NCBI GenBank assembly: GCA_041753575.1
Contig: JBGSUA010000120.1
Coordinates: 22,055 to 86,054 of the forward strand
Direction of reading: 5' to 3'
DNA from: CG2-30-51-40 sp041753575
GTDB taxonomy: Bacteria > Desulfobacterota > DSM-4660 > Desulfatiglandales > Desulfatiglandaceae
DNA: 64,000 nucleotides
Part shown: positions 17,307-27,329 of the stretch, piece by piece
Position numbering within the stretch: the first letter of the stretch is position 1
Layout of the letters: every line of letters starts with the position of its first letter
The notes under the pieces: model-generated
Seen by the model: only the letters and a program-made list of their open reading frames with translations
Told to the model about the DNA's origin: nothing
Databases searched by the model: none
Translations under genes and position numbers: made by a program

Positions 17307-20300
17307 TTCGGTTTCATCATCAGAGCACATAGCCGATCCAGAAGTTCAATGGGAGGCCTCGCGCGATAAACGCCGCAACCCACCCCGGAGGCAATGCCCC
17401 TCAAAAATACATAAAATACGCACCCGAAATTTCTCTCGTAGTCATAGCCGGGAATCCTTGACCGCAGAAAACCGTGCAGGGCGGCAAGATATATAAGGTA
17501 TTGGAAATGATAGAGGTGCCTGATCATTGCCTCTTCAAGGGCATCCTGACCGTATGAGAGAGGGACGTCTCCGAGGTAGTTGCTCTTCCAGTCAAGGAGG
17601 TAGAATCTATCGCCGAATCTGAAAACAAGGTCCATGGCCCCTCTCATAAAGCCTCTCACATTAATGAATCCTAAATCAGCCAGTCTCTCCGGCAGATTCT
17701 CAGGGACGCGCCAGAGGGTTTTCTTTCCCTCCTCTGAGCCCCCCTGCCGGTGCCCGGCAAAAGGGGCTATAATCCCGGCGATACTATGGGAGGATATGGC
17801 AGCCAGGGGGAAATAAAACTCCATCTCGCTGACTCTATCCTTTCCAGTGATGGAAGAAAGCCTGATCTCATTATCATAGGCCTGGAGTGGAAACTCCAGG
17901 GTCTTTTCAACCAGATCGCATAAAGCCTCTTCCCATGATGGATGAAAACCGCCCGACAGGAGCTTCTTTCGCACCAGAAGCCGTCTGCTTTCCCTCGTAT
18001 CCGGCGCAAAATCTATATGCTCAAATATATCATGTATCAAAACCCCGGCCTTTTCCCCGCGTGGAAAGCGTTCCAAATCTGTTTGCTTTTGAGACACGCC
18101 CGCGGTATCAGGCAGGGAATACCTGGCCTCGGCTTCCCCCAAAGATAAGCCTGAAAACACGGCGGCCTCCAGCCGGTCACTCTCAAAAGGCTCCGGAAGA
18201 CCACCCTTCCCGTTATCGGATATCTCCACAGGGCTGTACAAATGATTCCGCTCCGAAGAGCCTTGTTCAGATGCGCGGTAGCGCGGATCGGAGCCGGATG
18301 CATATCCGGTCAGAGATGTAAAACTTGCAATCCTTGGATAATCATTAGAAAGACCGCTAAACGATCGGCATGAAAGATGGGGATGCTTTTTAAAGCGTCC
18401 GATTGGAGAAGATACCCTTTCCGGAAGGGCCTCCACCTTTATTGCCCCTACGGCTGATCCGGCAAGGATCTCAAGACGTGATGGCAGAGAATCCTCTGCG
18501 CTGATATCTTCTGAACCCTTTGATCCGCCGATGAGGAAATCAAGGGCGGATTGATCTTTCCCGCCGCTTGAGGTCCAGATTAGATAGCATCGGTTGCACG
18601 CCCTTGTAAGCGCGACATAAAGGATTCTCAGCTCTTCAGCAAGGGCCTCCTTTTGGGCAAGACGAGTGTCTTCTTCTATATCGCTGGAACCTATGTCCAG
18701 CACAAGGCTGCCTTTCTCATTGTGGAAGAGCGCATGGGGACCCTTTTTCCCTGAATGTGCCGTCCCGGCCCACATAAATGGGCAGAATACCACCGGATAT
18801 TGTAATCCCTTGCTCCTGTGCACGGTAACTATCTTGACCGCTCTCTCATCGCTTTCCAGCCGGAGCTGATATTCGTCGCTTCCCGCAAAGCGTGATCCTC
18901 TCTTGTCAGCGAGCCAGCGAAGAAGTCCTCTCATGCCCCTTCCCTGCTCCAGGGATGCCTTGTGAAGGAGTTCCGCAAGGTGCAGCATGTTCGTGGCGCG
19001 CCGCTCTCCATCAGGCATAGCCGCAAGTCTTTCAAGGATGCGGTTCTCAGTCATAACGTCTCTGAACATTGACGCGAACCCCCGGGAAAGCCACAGTTCT
19101 CCGTAGCGCCTGAAAGCTGATATCCACTCATCCATGAAATTGCCTGACTCATCAGGCTCATCCAAATTTTCTCCCTTAAATCCCAGCATCCTTGTTGCAA
19201 GAGCGGCCTTAAGGGTTCCGGCATGGCCTGGTTTTGCTGCCGCGTTAAGGAGCCTTTGCATCTCGGAGGCCTCTTCGGTTTCAAAGACGCTCCCCATCTG
19301 ATTCAAAACGGCGGGGACCCCGAGCCGTGAAAGAGAATCTTTTATAAGATCCGCCTCGGAGTTCTTTCTTACAAGTACCGCCATATCACCCTCTACCAGA
19401 GGGCGATCGCCTATAAGGGCCCTGCCTTGCCTGCCAAGCATAATCAGCCCCGCTATCTCAGAGGAGACCGCCCGGGCGACTAGTCTTACTGCGTCCGTCT
19501 TGTTAAGGGAATCCCCACCCCTGCCTCCAACCTCCTTATCCGGATACCAAATAATAAAAGGTTCAGTCTTGGTCCCGTCAATCAGAAGTTCATCGTGTTT
19601 CTTATCCTTTGCGGCCTTAGCTCTTTCAAACGGTATCTCATCAAATATAAAAGGCCTTGCACATGCACCGAATACTGCGTTCACCGCCCCTATAAGAGAC
19701 GGCCGGGAGCGCCAGTTTTCGATGAGGGTGCTTTTTTCGGCAATGTCGCGAGACGCCTTCATATAGGTGAAGATATCCGCCCCGCGGAAGCCGTAGATCG
19801 CCTGCTTGGGATCTCCTATCAAAAAAAGCGCCTTTTCATCCCCTGAAAAGACCTTTCTGAATATCTCATACTGTATGGGATCAGTGTCTTGAAACTCATC
19901 TATGAGAGCCGCCTTGTAACGCCCTGCTATGGCCGTTGCAAGTCTCTGCCCCACATCGCTGTGGAGCGCGTTGTGAAGACCAGTCAGGAGATCATCGAAG
20001 TAAGCTATGTTCCTTGATGTCTTCCTTTTCTTGAGCTCTGATCCGGCATATTCAAAAAAAAGCCTCTGCAATGCCATGATGCGATCTTCAAAGGCCTTTT
20101 CCAGGATCACCTTCAGATCCATAAGATCCTGCCAGGCTTTGAAGAAAATATGATCAGGAGGTGAAAAACCCTTCCTGGTTGATGCCATGATATATTCCTG
20201 GCTGAATTTCACCGCTTCCGGGAAAAGCCGCGGATCGAGAAGCTCTCTGCTCAAGAATCTCTCCATCTCCCTGACCCATTCTTCCATTTTGTCCGGGGGA

Positions 20301-21031
20301 TAACTCCTCCTGTTGAGGCCCGCAAAGCCGGAAAGTATAGCTGCCACATCATCCCGGGAATCTCTCCATAGAGACGCCGCCTGCGTAAAGGCGCCGATAA
20401 ATCGCTTCTCAAGATCTCCAGTATCAGTCTTGTCGCACAGGGGAATGATTTGATCCACCGGAAGCCTGCAAAATGATCCGTAGAATGAGCCTAACCCTTC
20501 GATACCGATCCTGTCGCGGGCATAGGCCAGGAAAAGAAGGGATTCCTCGGATAGATGGATACGCCAGAAATCCCTGATTACTTCCATTACGAGTTCATCT
20601 TGATCCGTCACTAGCTTCGTATCAAAGAGGCTTCCGCTCTCAAATGGGTTTTCCCGGAGCATTCGCCCGCAGAATCCGTGTATTGTGTGGATGGAGGCTT
20701 CATCAAAGCCCTGCAAGGCGCTTCTAAGCCTCATGGAGGCCTCTTCTCTTTTATCAACATCATTGAGCAACGCTTCTATTACCTTATCGGATGTCTTACT
20801 GCCGGCCAGATGAAGAAGACAATTCCTTATCTTACTGCGGATCCTTTCCCTGAGTTCCGCGGTTGCCGCGTTTGTGAATGTGACAACCAGAATATCGCCG
20901 GGGGAAAGCCTCCTTTCAAGGATGAGTCTGAGAAAAAGCCCTGCAATCGCGTAGGTCTTTCCTGTGCCTGCGCTGGCCTCTATCAGATGCGTCCCCTTGA
21001 GAGGGCTTTCAAGAATGTCGAATTGGCGCAT
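17303..21031 (-). CDS. recB: Exodeoxyribonuclease V beta subunit RecB
   Basis: 1242-residue UvrD-family helicase with a C-terminal nuclease domain. Seen are motif I IEASAGTGKTYAIAG, motif II ALIDEFQDTDPIQYE, motif III LIGDPKQAIYGFRGAD, motif V IVTVHRSKGLQYPVV and motif VI ILYVALTRACNRCYL. The nuclease part shows GVLIHDIFEHIDF, RGAMDLVFRFGDRFYLLDWKS (Asp and catalytic Asp/Lys pair) and a following tyrosine-rich YLIYLAALHGFL segment. It starts 12 bases after recC and overlaps recD by 4 bases. RecB unwinds from double-strand breaks and makes the nuclease cuts that prepare the end for RecA. Confidence 0.95.
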   Translation of the reverse strand: MRQFDILESPLKGTHLIEASAGTGKTYAIAGLFLRLILERRLSPGDILVVTFTNAATAELRERIRSKIRNCLLHLAGSKTSDKVIEALLNDVDKREEASMRLRSALQGFDEASIHTIHGFCGRMLRENPFESGSLFDTKLVTDQDELVMEVIRDFWRIHLSEESLLFLAYARDRIGIEGLGSFYGSFCRLPVDQIIPLCDKTDTGDLEKRFIGAFTQAASLWRDSRDDVAAILSGFAGLNRRSYPPDKMEEWVREMERFLSRELLDPRLFPEAVKFSQEYIMASTRKGFSPPDHIFFKAWQDLMDLKVILEKAFEDRIMALQRLFFEYAGSELKKRKTSRNIAYFDDLLTGLHNALHSDVGQRLATAIAGRYKAALIDEFQDTDPIQYEIFRKVFSGDEKALFLIGDPKQAIYGFRGADIFTYMKASRDIAEKSTLIENWRSRPSLIGAVNAVFGACARPFIFDEIPFERAKAAKDKKHDELLIDGTKTEPFIIWYPDKEVGGRGGDSLNKTDAVRLVARAVSSEIAGLIMLGRQGRALIGDRPLVEGDMAVLVRKNSEADLIKDSLSRLGVPAVLNQMGSVFETEEASEMQRLLNAAAKPGHAGTLKAALATRMLGFKGENLDEPDESGNFMDEWISAFRRYGELWLSRGFASMFRDVMTENRILERLAAMPDGERRATNMLHLAELLHKASLEQGRGMRGLLRWLADKRGSRFAGSDEYQLRLESDERAVKIVTVHRSKGLQYPVVFCPFMWAGTAHSGKKGPHALFHNEKGSLVLDIGSSDIEEDTRLAQKEALAEELRILYVALTRACNRCYLIWTSSGGKDQSALDFLIGGSKGSEDISAEDSLPSRLEILAGSAVGAIKVEALPERVSSPIGRFKKHPHLSCRSFSGLSNDYPRIASFTSLTGYASGSDPRYRASEQGSSERNHLYSPVEISDNGKGGLPEPFESDRLEAAVFSGLSLGEAEARYSLPDTAGVSQKQTDLERFPRGEKAGVLIHDIFEHIDFAPDTRESRRLLVRKKLLSGGFHPSWEEALCDLVEKTLEFPLQAYDNEIRLSSITGKDRVSEMEFYFPLAAISSHSIAGIIAPFAGHRQGGSEEGKKTLWRVPENLPERLADLGFINVRGFMRGAMDLVFRFGDRFYLLDWKSNYLGDVPLSYGQDALEEAMIRHLYHFQYLIYLAALHGFLRSRIPGYDYERNFGCVFYVFLRGIASGVGCGVYRARPPIELLDRLCALMMKPK

Positions 21032-21043
21032 GAATCCTAAACC

Positions 21044-24000
21044 CTATATGCCGGCTTCCGCGGAGATGACAGGGGCGAAGATCTTCATAGACATCCTCTG
21101 GAACGTCTCGTCAAGGGGACTGTCTGTACCGAAACACAGCCTTACGTAGGGATCATCCTTTTCGCTCGACTTGGCGTAGTCATTTCCCCACGCCGCCACG
21201 GCCCTGGAGAGCGCCTTTTCGGGAGGAACTCCCCTTGAAGAAACATCAAGCGCATATCGCCATGAGGCCTCGGGAAAAAACTTCAGAGGCATCTTTACTC
21301 CTTCCTTATATATATCCATCAACTCCCAGAGCAGATCCCGGGCCATCTCAGGGGCCTTGATCTCAATGAGCTCAGGTTTTTTGCCCCATCCCGCCAGAAC
21401 TCCCGCAAGCGGCCTGTTTTCAGGATCAGCGCAGCAAAGAAAAAGAAGCTCTATCCAAATCCTGATTCTATCTTTACCCCCGATGGCCGCATTCCGGCAT
21501 CTGATAAGTCTTGCTCCGTAAACGCCCTTTACCGTACCGGATAGAATTATGTCTGAAACCTTCAGATCAAGGGTTAAAGACATCTTCTTTTCCTGCTTGA
21601 TAAGATCTTCAACGGAATCGGCCAGGTCTTGCGATCTCCCTGCGATCGCATAATAGTCGAGCCTTCCCATGTTGCCGTCAGGAAGCTCACCGGCCGCCTT
21701 CTTGATGGGATACACATACTCAAGTTCTTTACGATCCATCCTTTTTTCAAGCAACTCCTGAGCTATTCTGTATCTTTCAAGCCCGGTCAGTTCAAAGAGC
21801 TCCTCATCTTCAAGCGCCGCCTCAACCCCTTCGAGATGTATCCCGAGTCTCCTTTTAAGCATAAACTTAGAAGGGTTAGCAAAAAAGGAACAGAAGGATT
21901 GGATACCGACTGAGCCTAAGGTTTCCTCCTGATATGGAAGAGGACTTGAGATGAAAGGGGCTTCACCGGCGGATTGATTGCACAGGGCCCTGGCCGCGTC
22001 GAAATTGGCCTTTGAATAACTGAAAAGACGCCCCCCTTCAAAATAGGCCGGGCTGAAGGCCTGCAGCCTGTGATGAGTCACCGCTTGATCCAGGATTCCC
22101 CCCCCTCCATCCGGCGCAAAGGATCTCTCCAGATAATCCATAAGATCACTCACCAGGACAGATGGTGGAATTGTGCTGTTGTCCTTTATGTCCTGCCCCA
22201 CATAGGTGATGCAGAGGGTATCCCTTGCTGAAAGCAGCGCCTCCAGAAACAGGTATCTGTCGTCTTTTCGCCGCGAACGGTCGCATCTCTTCGGGCTTGA
22301 GGCAATAAGATCAAAATCCGCCGTGGAGGAACGCCCCGGAAAACTTTCGCTGTTAAGACCGGCAAGGCATATTATCCGTCTGGGGATGCTTCGCATAGGC
22401 ACCATGGCGCAGAAGGTCATGCCGCTGTCGAGAAATCCCCTTCCGAGACCTTCCCCCTCAAGGAGATATCCGAGATGCTCCTTTACAACCGAAAGTTCCA
22501 GTGGGTCTTGAAAGCCTGAGTCCTCCTCCAGTGATGAAAGGCCGGAGATACCTTCTTGCAGCTTTCTGAGGGACTCTCCGCCTCCATCCTCGAAAAATAC
22601 CTCCAGGACCCCGGTCAGAATCGCGGACCACTCCCCGGGAGTGTGGGAAGCCCCGAAATCCTTTTCAAGGAAGCGCAGTTTTTCAACGAAATACATGAGA
22701 TTGCCAAGGATCTCAGAATCCTTTCCCTCAATGTGATCATAAGGGACGACACCCTTGAAGATCCTCTCGTTGAAGCCCGGCATCGCAAAACCCAGAAGAA
22801 GTCTGTCCAGCCCTGCCTCCCATGTATTCTCCCGCCTGCGAGGCAGGCCCATGGCCTCTTTTCCAGCCCCGTCCAGGCCCCATCTTATACCGGAACCCCT
22901 GACCAGGTCCTCTATGATCTGGAGTCCTTTCTCATCCCATTGGAATTTACGGGCTACCATCGGAGACCTAATTATCTCCATTACCCTCGACACCCCGAAA
23001 CGTTCCGCCGGAAGGTCCAGTATCATCATAAAGGTATCCAGCGCCAACTGATCATCGGCGGAACTTCTGTCCGCGACCCTGTAGGGTATCTTCCTCGGGT
23101 CTCCTTCAGGCAGATCAAACACGGCATGAATAAATGGCGCGCATGTCTCAATATCCTGCGTCATTACGAGAACGTCTCCGGGCATAAGCCCCGGGTCTTT
23201 TTCAAACATATCAATCAGGATATCCTGCAAGACCTCCATCTCACGCATAGGACTGTGACAGGAATGGATCTGTATGGAAAGATCGCTTCCGGGAACCTTT
23301 CTCTTTCCCGACATTGCTTCCCCGGCCTCCTCCAGATTCAAGATATCCGATTGCAGGCGGCAGAGCATGCTTTCGCCCGCCGGTTCCTCAAATACCTCGT
23401 TTTCTTCCAGGGATGGAAGCTCCATCAGTGCGTCAATAAACTCTCTTCCCGCTGCGCCCGTTGACGCCAGGACGCTGTTTCCCTCACCAATGTGAAGATC
23501 GGCCCTGCCGTCTCCCTTTAGAGAGGCCCTGCTCACAATTTCGGCAGCCTCTCTGCGCGATACAATATCTCCCCAATATTCGCGGCATGGAGCCATGAGG
23601 AAGAGGTTTAACCGAGTCTTGGCGGAAGCGGCATATAGTATATTAAGATAAACGGGCGGCAGGGTGCTGATGCCGAAAACGGATATCCTTTCAGGAAAAT
23701 TGCATGGACGATTATCTGTCATGGCATCAATAAAGTCCTTACCCAAAGAGGCCATGTGAGGCTTACCCCCAATGTCTCTAACCAGTTCCCGCCATAAAAC
23801 GGCCTGCCATTGGCTGTCTTTTCCCTGATCCCAGGAAAGAACCATCTCAGGCCTGAAAACCAGATACTGGTCGAATACCGAGCTGATCCTCCGGGAAAGC
23901 TGATAGAGGCGCAGAGATGCGCATTCCCCGTGAAGATATTTTCGCAGTGACTCGAAGGCGGGGGCGTCAAGGAAACCCGGCAGGATCTTCATTATTCTCC

Positions 24001-24280
24001 AGGTCATCAGTCCCGGCTCATAGGGGCCTTCCCTTGAGACGTCAGGTATGGCCGCCTCAACCAGGGCGCTGACAACGCCCCTGGGAAATGGAAACCGGAA
24101 GTTGGCGAAGATCCCGGCGCGGTTTGCCAGTTCCAAGGCAAGCCACTTCTCCATACCCCGGCTCTGAACAACAATGATCTCATGATCAAAAGGCGAGGAA
24201 AGGGGCGCCCTCAGCTCATCGGCGAGCGCGTCTGCAAGCCTTTCCATTCTGTTGCTCATGAAAACCCTGAATCCCGGCAC
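21044..24280 (-). CDS. recC: Exodeoxyribonuclease V gamma subunit RecC
   Basis: 1078-residue RecC, the Chi-scanning subunit of RecBCD. The N-terminal segment FRVFMSNRMERLADALADEL and the following VVQSRGMEKWLALELA match the family (in E. coli the protein opens with RVYHSNRL), as do WRIMKILPGFL and RRIICLAGLNSESFPG further on. The frame is open back to an ATG at 24316, but a strong GAGGAGG site lies 5 bases before a GTG at 24278-24280; this start also aligns with the family's N-terminus, so GTG is chosen. First gene of recC-recB-recD. The upstream region is shared with the divergent DUF2914 gene. Confidence 0.92.
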   Translation of the reverse strand: MPGFRVFMSNRMERLADALADELRAPLSSPFDHEIIVVQSRGMEKWLALELANRAGIFANFRFPFPRGVVSALVEAAIPDVSREGPYEPGLMTWRIMKILPGFLDAPAFESLRKYLHGECASLRLYQLSRRISSVFDQYLVFRPEMVLSWDQGKDSQWQAVLWRELVRDIGGKPHMASLGKDFIDAMTDNRPCNFPERISVFGISTLPPVYLNILYAASAKTRLNLFLMAPCREYWGDIVSRREAAEIVSRASLKGDGRADLHIGEGNSVLASTGAAGREFIDALMELPSLEENEVFEEPAGESMLCRLQSDILNLEEAGEAMSGKRKVPGSDLSIQIHSCHSPMREMEVLQDILIDMFEKDPGLMPGDVLVMTQDIETCAPFIHAVFDLPEGDPRKIPYRVADRSSADDQLALDTFMMILDLPAERFGVSRVMEIIRSPMVARKFQWDEKGLQIIEDLVRGSGIRWGLDGAGKEAMGLPRRRENTWEAGLDRLLLGFAMPGFNERIFKGVVPYDHIEGKDSEILGNLMYFVEKLRFLEKDFGASHTPGEWSAILTGVLEVFFEDGGGESLRKLQEGISGLSSLEEDSGFQDPLELSVVKEHLGYLLEGEGLGRGFLDSGMTFCAMVPMRSIPRRIICLAGLNSESFPGRSSTADFDLIASSPKRCDRSRRKDDRYLFLEALLSARDTLCITYVGQDIKDNSTIPPSVLVSDLMDYLERSFAPDGGGGILDQAVTHHRLQAFSPAYFEGGRLFSYSKANFDAARALCNQSAGEAPFISSPLPYQEETLGSVGIQSFCSFFANPSKFMLKRRLGIHLEGVEAALEDEELFELTGLERYRIAQELLEKRMDRKELEYVYPIKKAAGELPDGNMGRLDYYAIAGRSQDLADSVEDLIKQEKKMSLTLDLKVSDIILSGTVKGVYGARLIRCRNAAIGGKDRIRIWIELLFLCCADPENRPLAGVLAGWGKKPELIEIKAPEMARDLLWELMDIYKEGVKMPLKFFPEASWRYALDVSSRGVPPEKALSRAVAAWGNDYAKSSEKDDPYVRLCFGTDSPLDETFQRMSMKIFAPVISAEAGI

Positions 24281-24316
24281 AATAACCTCCTCAGGCATCT
24301 TTATTGCATTTTCCAA

Positions 24317-24427
24317 AAACGATCAGTAAGCAGCAAGAAAAAACTTCTTCTCTTCCAAGAGATAATTTTATAATGTTATAATTGATAATATCATTCAACT
24401 AAAGTTATTCGTTGCAGGCCAACTATT
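24317..24427. promoter_or_regulatory. Divergent AT-rich promoter region between recC and the DUF2914 gene
   Basis: About 110 bases separate two divergently transcribed units. The stretch is markedly AT-rich compared with its surroundings and contains two TATAAT hexamers on the plus strand (24369-24374 and 24377-24382), good candidates for -10 boxes of the plus-strand unit. A clear -35 box could not be paired with either at 16-18 bases, so the assignment rests on base composition, the two hexamers and the divergent layout. The recC promoter should lie in the same interval. Confidence 0.4.
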
Positions 24428-24856
24428 ATGTTTCATTGGATAATCGGCTTCCTCTTTATCGTCGCTAGCGCTTTATCTTCAATAACGAACTTTGCTCCGG
24501 AGTCTCTGGAGGCAGCCGAAGGGACAGGACGGGAACTCACCCTTTCTGAAGCCGCCATGGGAGAGGGCATAAGAGAAGGGGCGCTCCAGAACCAGGCGAT
24601 AGCCTTTTCCGTAAGCCTTGGCCGTGTGATCTGCTACAGCGCCTTTGATCCGGTTCCACAGAGGACATTCATATATCACAACTGGTATTACAGAGACAGA
24701 CTAAGCACCAAGACAAGGCTTGTGCTGATGCCTCCCCGCTGGAACACTTACAGTTACATCCAGCTCAGGGAGGCTGACAAGGGGCCTTGGCGCGTGGAGA
24801 TCACAACCGAAGACGGGAGACTCCTGAGGGTCTTGCGCTTCAGCATAACTGACTGA
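24428..24856 (+). CDS. Secreted DUF2914 family protein
   Basis: 142-residue protein with an N-terminal hydrophobic signal (about residues 1-25) and a compact C-terminal domain with the DUF2914 pattern: FIYHNWYYRDRL, then RLVLMPPRWNTYSYIQL and GPWRVEITTEDGRLLRVLRF. The function of DUF2914 is unknown; it is often found in exported or membrane proteins. Its stop lies 3 bases before the diadenylate cyclase start, so the two are translated from one message. The coupling suggests a cell-envelope role linked to cyclic di-AMP signalling, but that is inference from position only. Confidence 0.75.
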   Translation: MFHWIIGFLFIVASALSSITNFAPESLEAAEGTGRELTLSEAAMGEGIREGALQNQAIAFSVSLGRVICYSAFDPVPQRTFIYHNWYYRDRLSTKTRLVLMPPRWNTYSYIQLREADKGPWRVEITTEDGRLLRVLRFSITD

Positions 24857-24859
24857 GAT

Positions 24860-26308
24860 ATGATAGCTTCATTAGCAAGTTTTTTTTCCGCCATGCGGTG
24901 GCAGGATGTAATAGATATCCTGATAAACAGCTATATCCTTTTCAGGTTTTACGTACTCTTCCGCGGGACAAATGTCCTGAGGGTTCTTGTAGCCATAGGC
25001 TTTCTCTGGTTTTTTCAAAGAATCTCAACATCTCTGGGCCTGGTAGTGACGAGTTGGGCCATTCAAGGCATAACAGCCTTTGCCGCATTGATTATCATAG
25101 TTGTGTTCCGTAACGAGATACGCTCCGTGCTCCAGGCCAAGAATCTCAAGAATATAGTCTGGGGACTGCCGATTACTTCCGTCAGCGCGCCGGTGTCAAT
25201 CATTTCCGACAGCGCCTTTGATCTTGCCAGATCCCATACGGGTGGGCTGCTGGTGTTCCCAGGCAAGGAAGACCTGGGCGAGATGGTCCACAGCGGTATC
25301 CAATGGAACGGCAAGGTGAGCAAAGAAATGCTCATGAGCATATTCTGGAGAGACAATCCCGTCCACGACGGAGCAGCCATTATCTCAGGTGACAGGGTCT
25401 CGGAGGTCGGTGCCATACTTCCTCTTTCTCACAGAAACGACCTTCCCTCTTATTACGGAACCCGGCACAGGGCTGCGGCAGGTCTGGCAGAAGCCACAGA
25501 TGCCCTTGTTATAGTGGTTTCGGAAGAAAGGGGAAATGTAGCCCTTGCAAAAGGACAGCGCATAACGGTTGTAAAGAACAGGGAAGAGCTTTCCGAGGAA
25601 CTTGAGAATCATCTGGGCATCGTGTCAAGACAGAATGCCTTCCTAAGAAGGAGAATCTTCGAATTGGGAACCGCGGCAGCGGTATCACTTCTTTTCATAG
25701 GAGGAGTGTGGTTCAGCTTTACCAGGGGTCTTGACACACTTGTGAGCCTGGATATACCTGTGGAATACATGAACAGGGATCAGAATCTTGAGATAATTGA
25801 CACAACAATTAATGCAGTAAGGCTGAACCTGAGCGGCTCAGGCACACTCATCAAGTCAATAAAGCCTGATCAGGTGCGGGTGCGAATAGATCTTGGAAAG
25901 GCGGTAATCGGCCACAATACCTTTTCGATCACGCAGGAAAATATCTCTCTGCCTCCGGGAGTGCTTCTTAAGAAGGTTGATCCCCCCAATCTGGATGTAA
26001 CCATGGATAGCCCGGTCAAGAAGGAATTGCCGGTGCAGGTTGATTGGGTCGGAAAGATGCCTGAAAACCTTCTGCTCGTAAATGCCCGTCTTGATCCTGA
26101 GAGAATTCAGATAGTGGGTGGAAGCAAACTGCTTGAAAACATTGTGACGATTTACACTGAGAAGGTTTCCCTTGAAAATGTGACTAAGTCTGGAAAGATA
26201 ACAGTAAAGCCGGTACTGAACCCTGCCTCAATCATGATAGCCCAGGGATCAAAGGAAAGGATAACAGTGGAGCTGGAGGTGAGGAGTCTTGTCCCAAACG
26301 TGAAGTAA
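24860..26308 (+). CDS. Membrane diadenylate cyclase (CdaA type) fused to YbbR (CdaR-like) domains
   Basis: 482 residues. The N-terminus has about three membrane helices, as in CdaA, followed by a DAC (DisA_N) domain at about 110-240 with both catalytic motifs, the DGA box (NPVHDGAAII) and the RHR box (GTRHRAAAG). This catalytic part should make cyclic di-AMP from two ATP. Then comes another membrane helix near 275-290 (AAAVSLLFIGGVWFSF) and about 190 residues resembling YbbR repeats, which in Gram-positive bacteria form the separate regulator CdaR. Here cyclase and regulator domains are one polypeptide, with YbbR on the far side of the membrane. No glmM is adjacent. The DAC assignment is firm; the YbbR assignment rests on pattern and context. 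Confidence 0.87.
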   Translation: MIASLASFFSAMRWQDVIDILINSYILFRFYVLFRGTNVLRVLVAIGFLWFFQRISTSLGLVVTSWAIQGITAFAALIIIVVFRNEIRSVLQAKNLKNIVWGLPITSVSAPVSIISDSAFDLARSHTGGLLVFPGKEDLGEMVHSGIQWNGKVSKEMLMSIFWRDNPVHDGAAIISGDRVSEVGAILPLSHRNDLPSYYGTRHRAAAGLAEATDALVIVVSEERGNVALAKGQRITVVKNREELSEELENHLGIVSRQNAFLRRRIFELGTAAAVSLLFIGGVWFSFTRGLDTLVSLDIPVEYMNRDQNLEIIDTTINAVRLNLSGSGTLIKSIKPDQVRVRIDLGKAVIGHNTFSITQENISLPPGVLLKKVDPPNLDVTMDSPVKKELPVQVDWVGKMPENLLLVNARLDPERIQIVGGSKLLENIVTIYTEKVSLENVTKSGKITVKPVLNPASIMIAQGSKERITVELEVRSLVPNVK

Positions 26309-26330
26309 CGGCTCGGTTTATTAGTGCCTT

Positions 26331-27329
26331 TTAACGAATATCAGCTATTATTGACTCAACTATGGACTTCATATCAAGCCCCGCCTCTCCTGCCGCAGCC
26401 ATGAAGCCCGCGTCCGGAGAAAGACAGGGATTGGTGTTTATCTCAAGGATCCATGGTTTCATATCGCCGTCCACCCTGAAGTCAACCCTGGCATAACCGC
26501 GCAATCCGAATATCCGCCAGCATCTTATGGCCATTGACCTGAGCCTCTTGATCAGGGGTCCGTCATCAGGGGAAAAACGAAAGGATCTGGGGGTATTTGA
26601 ATATTCAAACGATCCCGCGTCCCACTTAGCGCGGTAACCCACCACCCTTGGCTTTGTGTCAGGGTAATTTCTGAAGATGATCTCTGCCGGAGGAAGAACC
26701 CTCGGGCCTGAGGCTGACGCGATGATGGAGAGATTAAATTCCCTTCCCTCTATAAATTTTTCTGCGAAACCATCGCCACCGAGGGCGTCTTTGCGAGACT
26801 TGAGTTCAACTGCCACAGCATAGGGATCAATCCCTTCCACTATGGAGTCCTCATCAAGTCCCACGGACGCGTGCTCCCACACTGACTTGAGAATTAAACG
26901 GCATCTATTCTCAGGCCGAATCCCCTGTTCAAGGTCATCCAGTGTAAACCACTCAGGGGTTGCGATCCGGTTCCAGCGAAGTATCCTTTTTGCCAGGATC
27001 TTGTTTGACGTCAAATAAACGGCATCCGCGGGACATCCCGTATAAGGCACTCCCATGGACTCCAAAACAAGGGGGGCAAAAGAGATAAACCTCCCTCTTG
27101 AATTTATGGATTCAACCAGATTAAAAACAAGAGAAGGCTTCTTGCCGGAAACGACCTCGAAGAGCCTTTCTATGTCCGCACTGACGGACATCTCCTCACA
27201 GAGATATCCGAGGCTCTTGAGACCCTCTTTAACCGCCTTTGCCTGCCGAAGCGTATCTCCCTGGTCAGCGGACAAGGCCTCCCCGGCCGCAGCATCATAA
27301 AGGATTATTACCTTTTTACGGGAAATCAC
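26331..27329 (-). CDS. D-Ala-D-Ala ligase-like ATP-grasp enzyme (second of a pair)
   Basis: 332-residue ATP-grasp ligase. The C-terminal half has GRVF-type Ddl features: GREFNLSIIASASGPRVLPPAEIIF, YARVDFRVDGDMKPWILEINTNPCLSPDAGF, with the Asp/Glu/Asn metal ligands in ARVDF and LEINTNP. The N-terminal opening KKVIILYDAA resembles the Ddl first domain. The frame is open to 27413, but a GTG at 27329 forms a 4-base GTGA overlap with the upstream ligase stop, so translation probably starts there. ATP-grasp ligases join a carboxylate to an amine by way of an acylphosphate. As it sits beside lysine 2,3-aminomutase and a paralogue, it is more likely to make a small amide than cell-wall D-Ala-D-Ala. 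Confidence 0.8.
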   Translation of the reverse strand: MISRKKVIILYDAAAGEALSADQGDTLRQAKAVKEGLKSLGYLCEEMSVSADIERLFEVVSGKKPSLVFNLVESINSRGRFISFAPLVLESMGVPYTGCPADAVYLTSNKILAKRILRWNRIATPEWFTLDDLEQGIRPENRCRLILKSVWEHASVGLDEDSIVEGIDPYAVAVELKSRKDALGGDGFAEKFIEGREFNLSIIASASGPRVLPPAEIIFRNYPDTKPRVVGYRAKWDAGSFEYSNTPRSFRFSPDDGPLIKRLRSMAIRCWRIFGLRGYARVDFRVDGDMKPWILEINTNPCLSPDAGFMAAAGEAGLDMKSIVESIIADIR

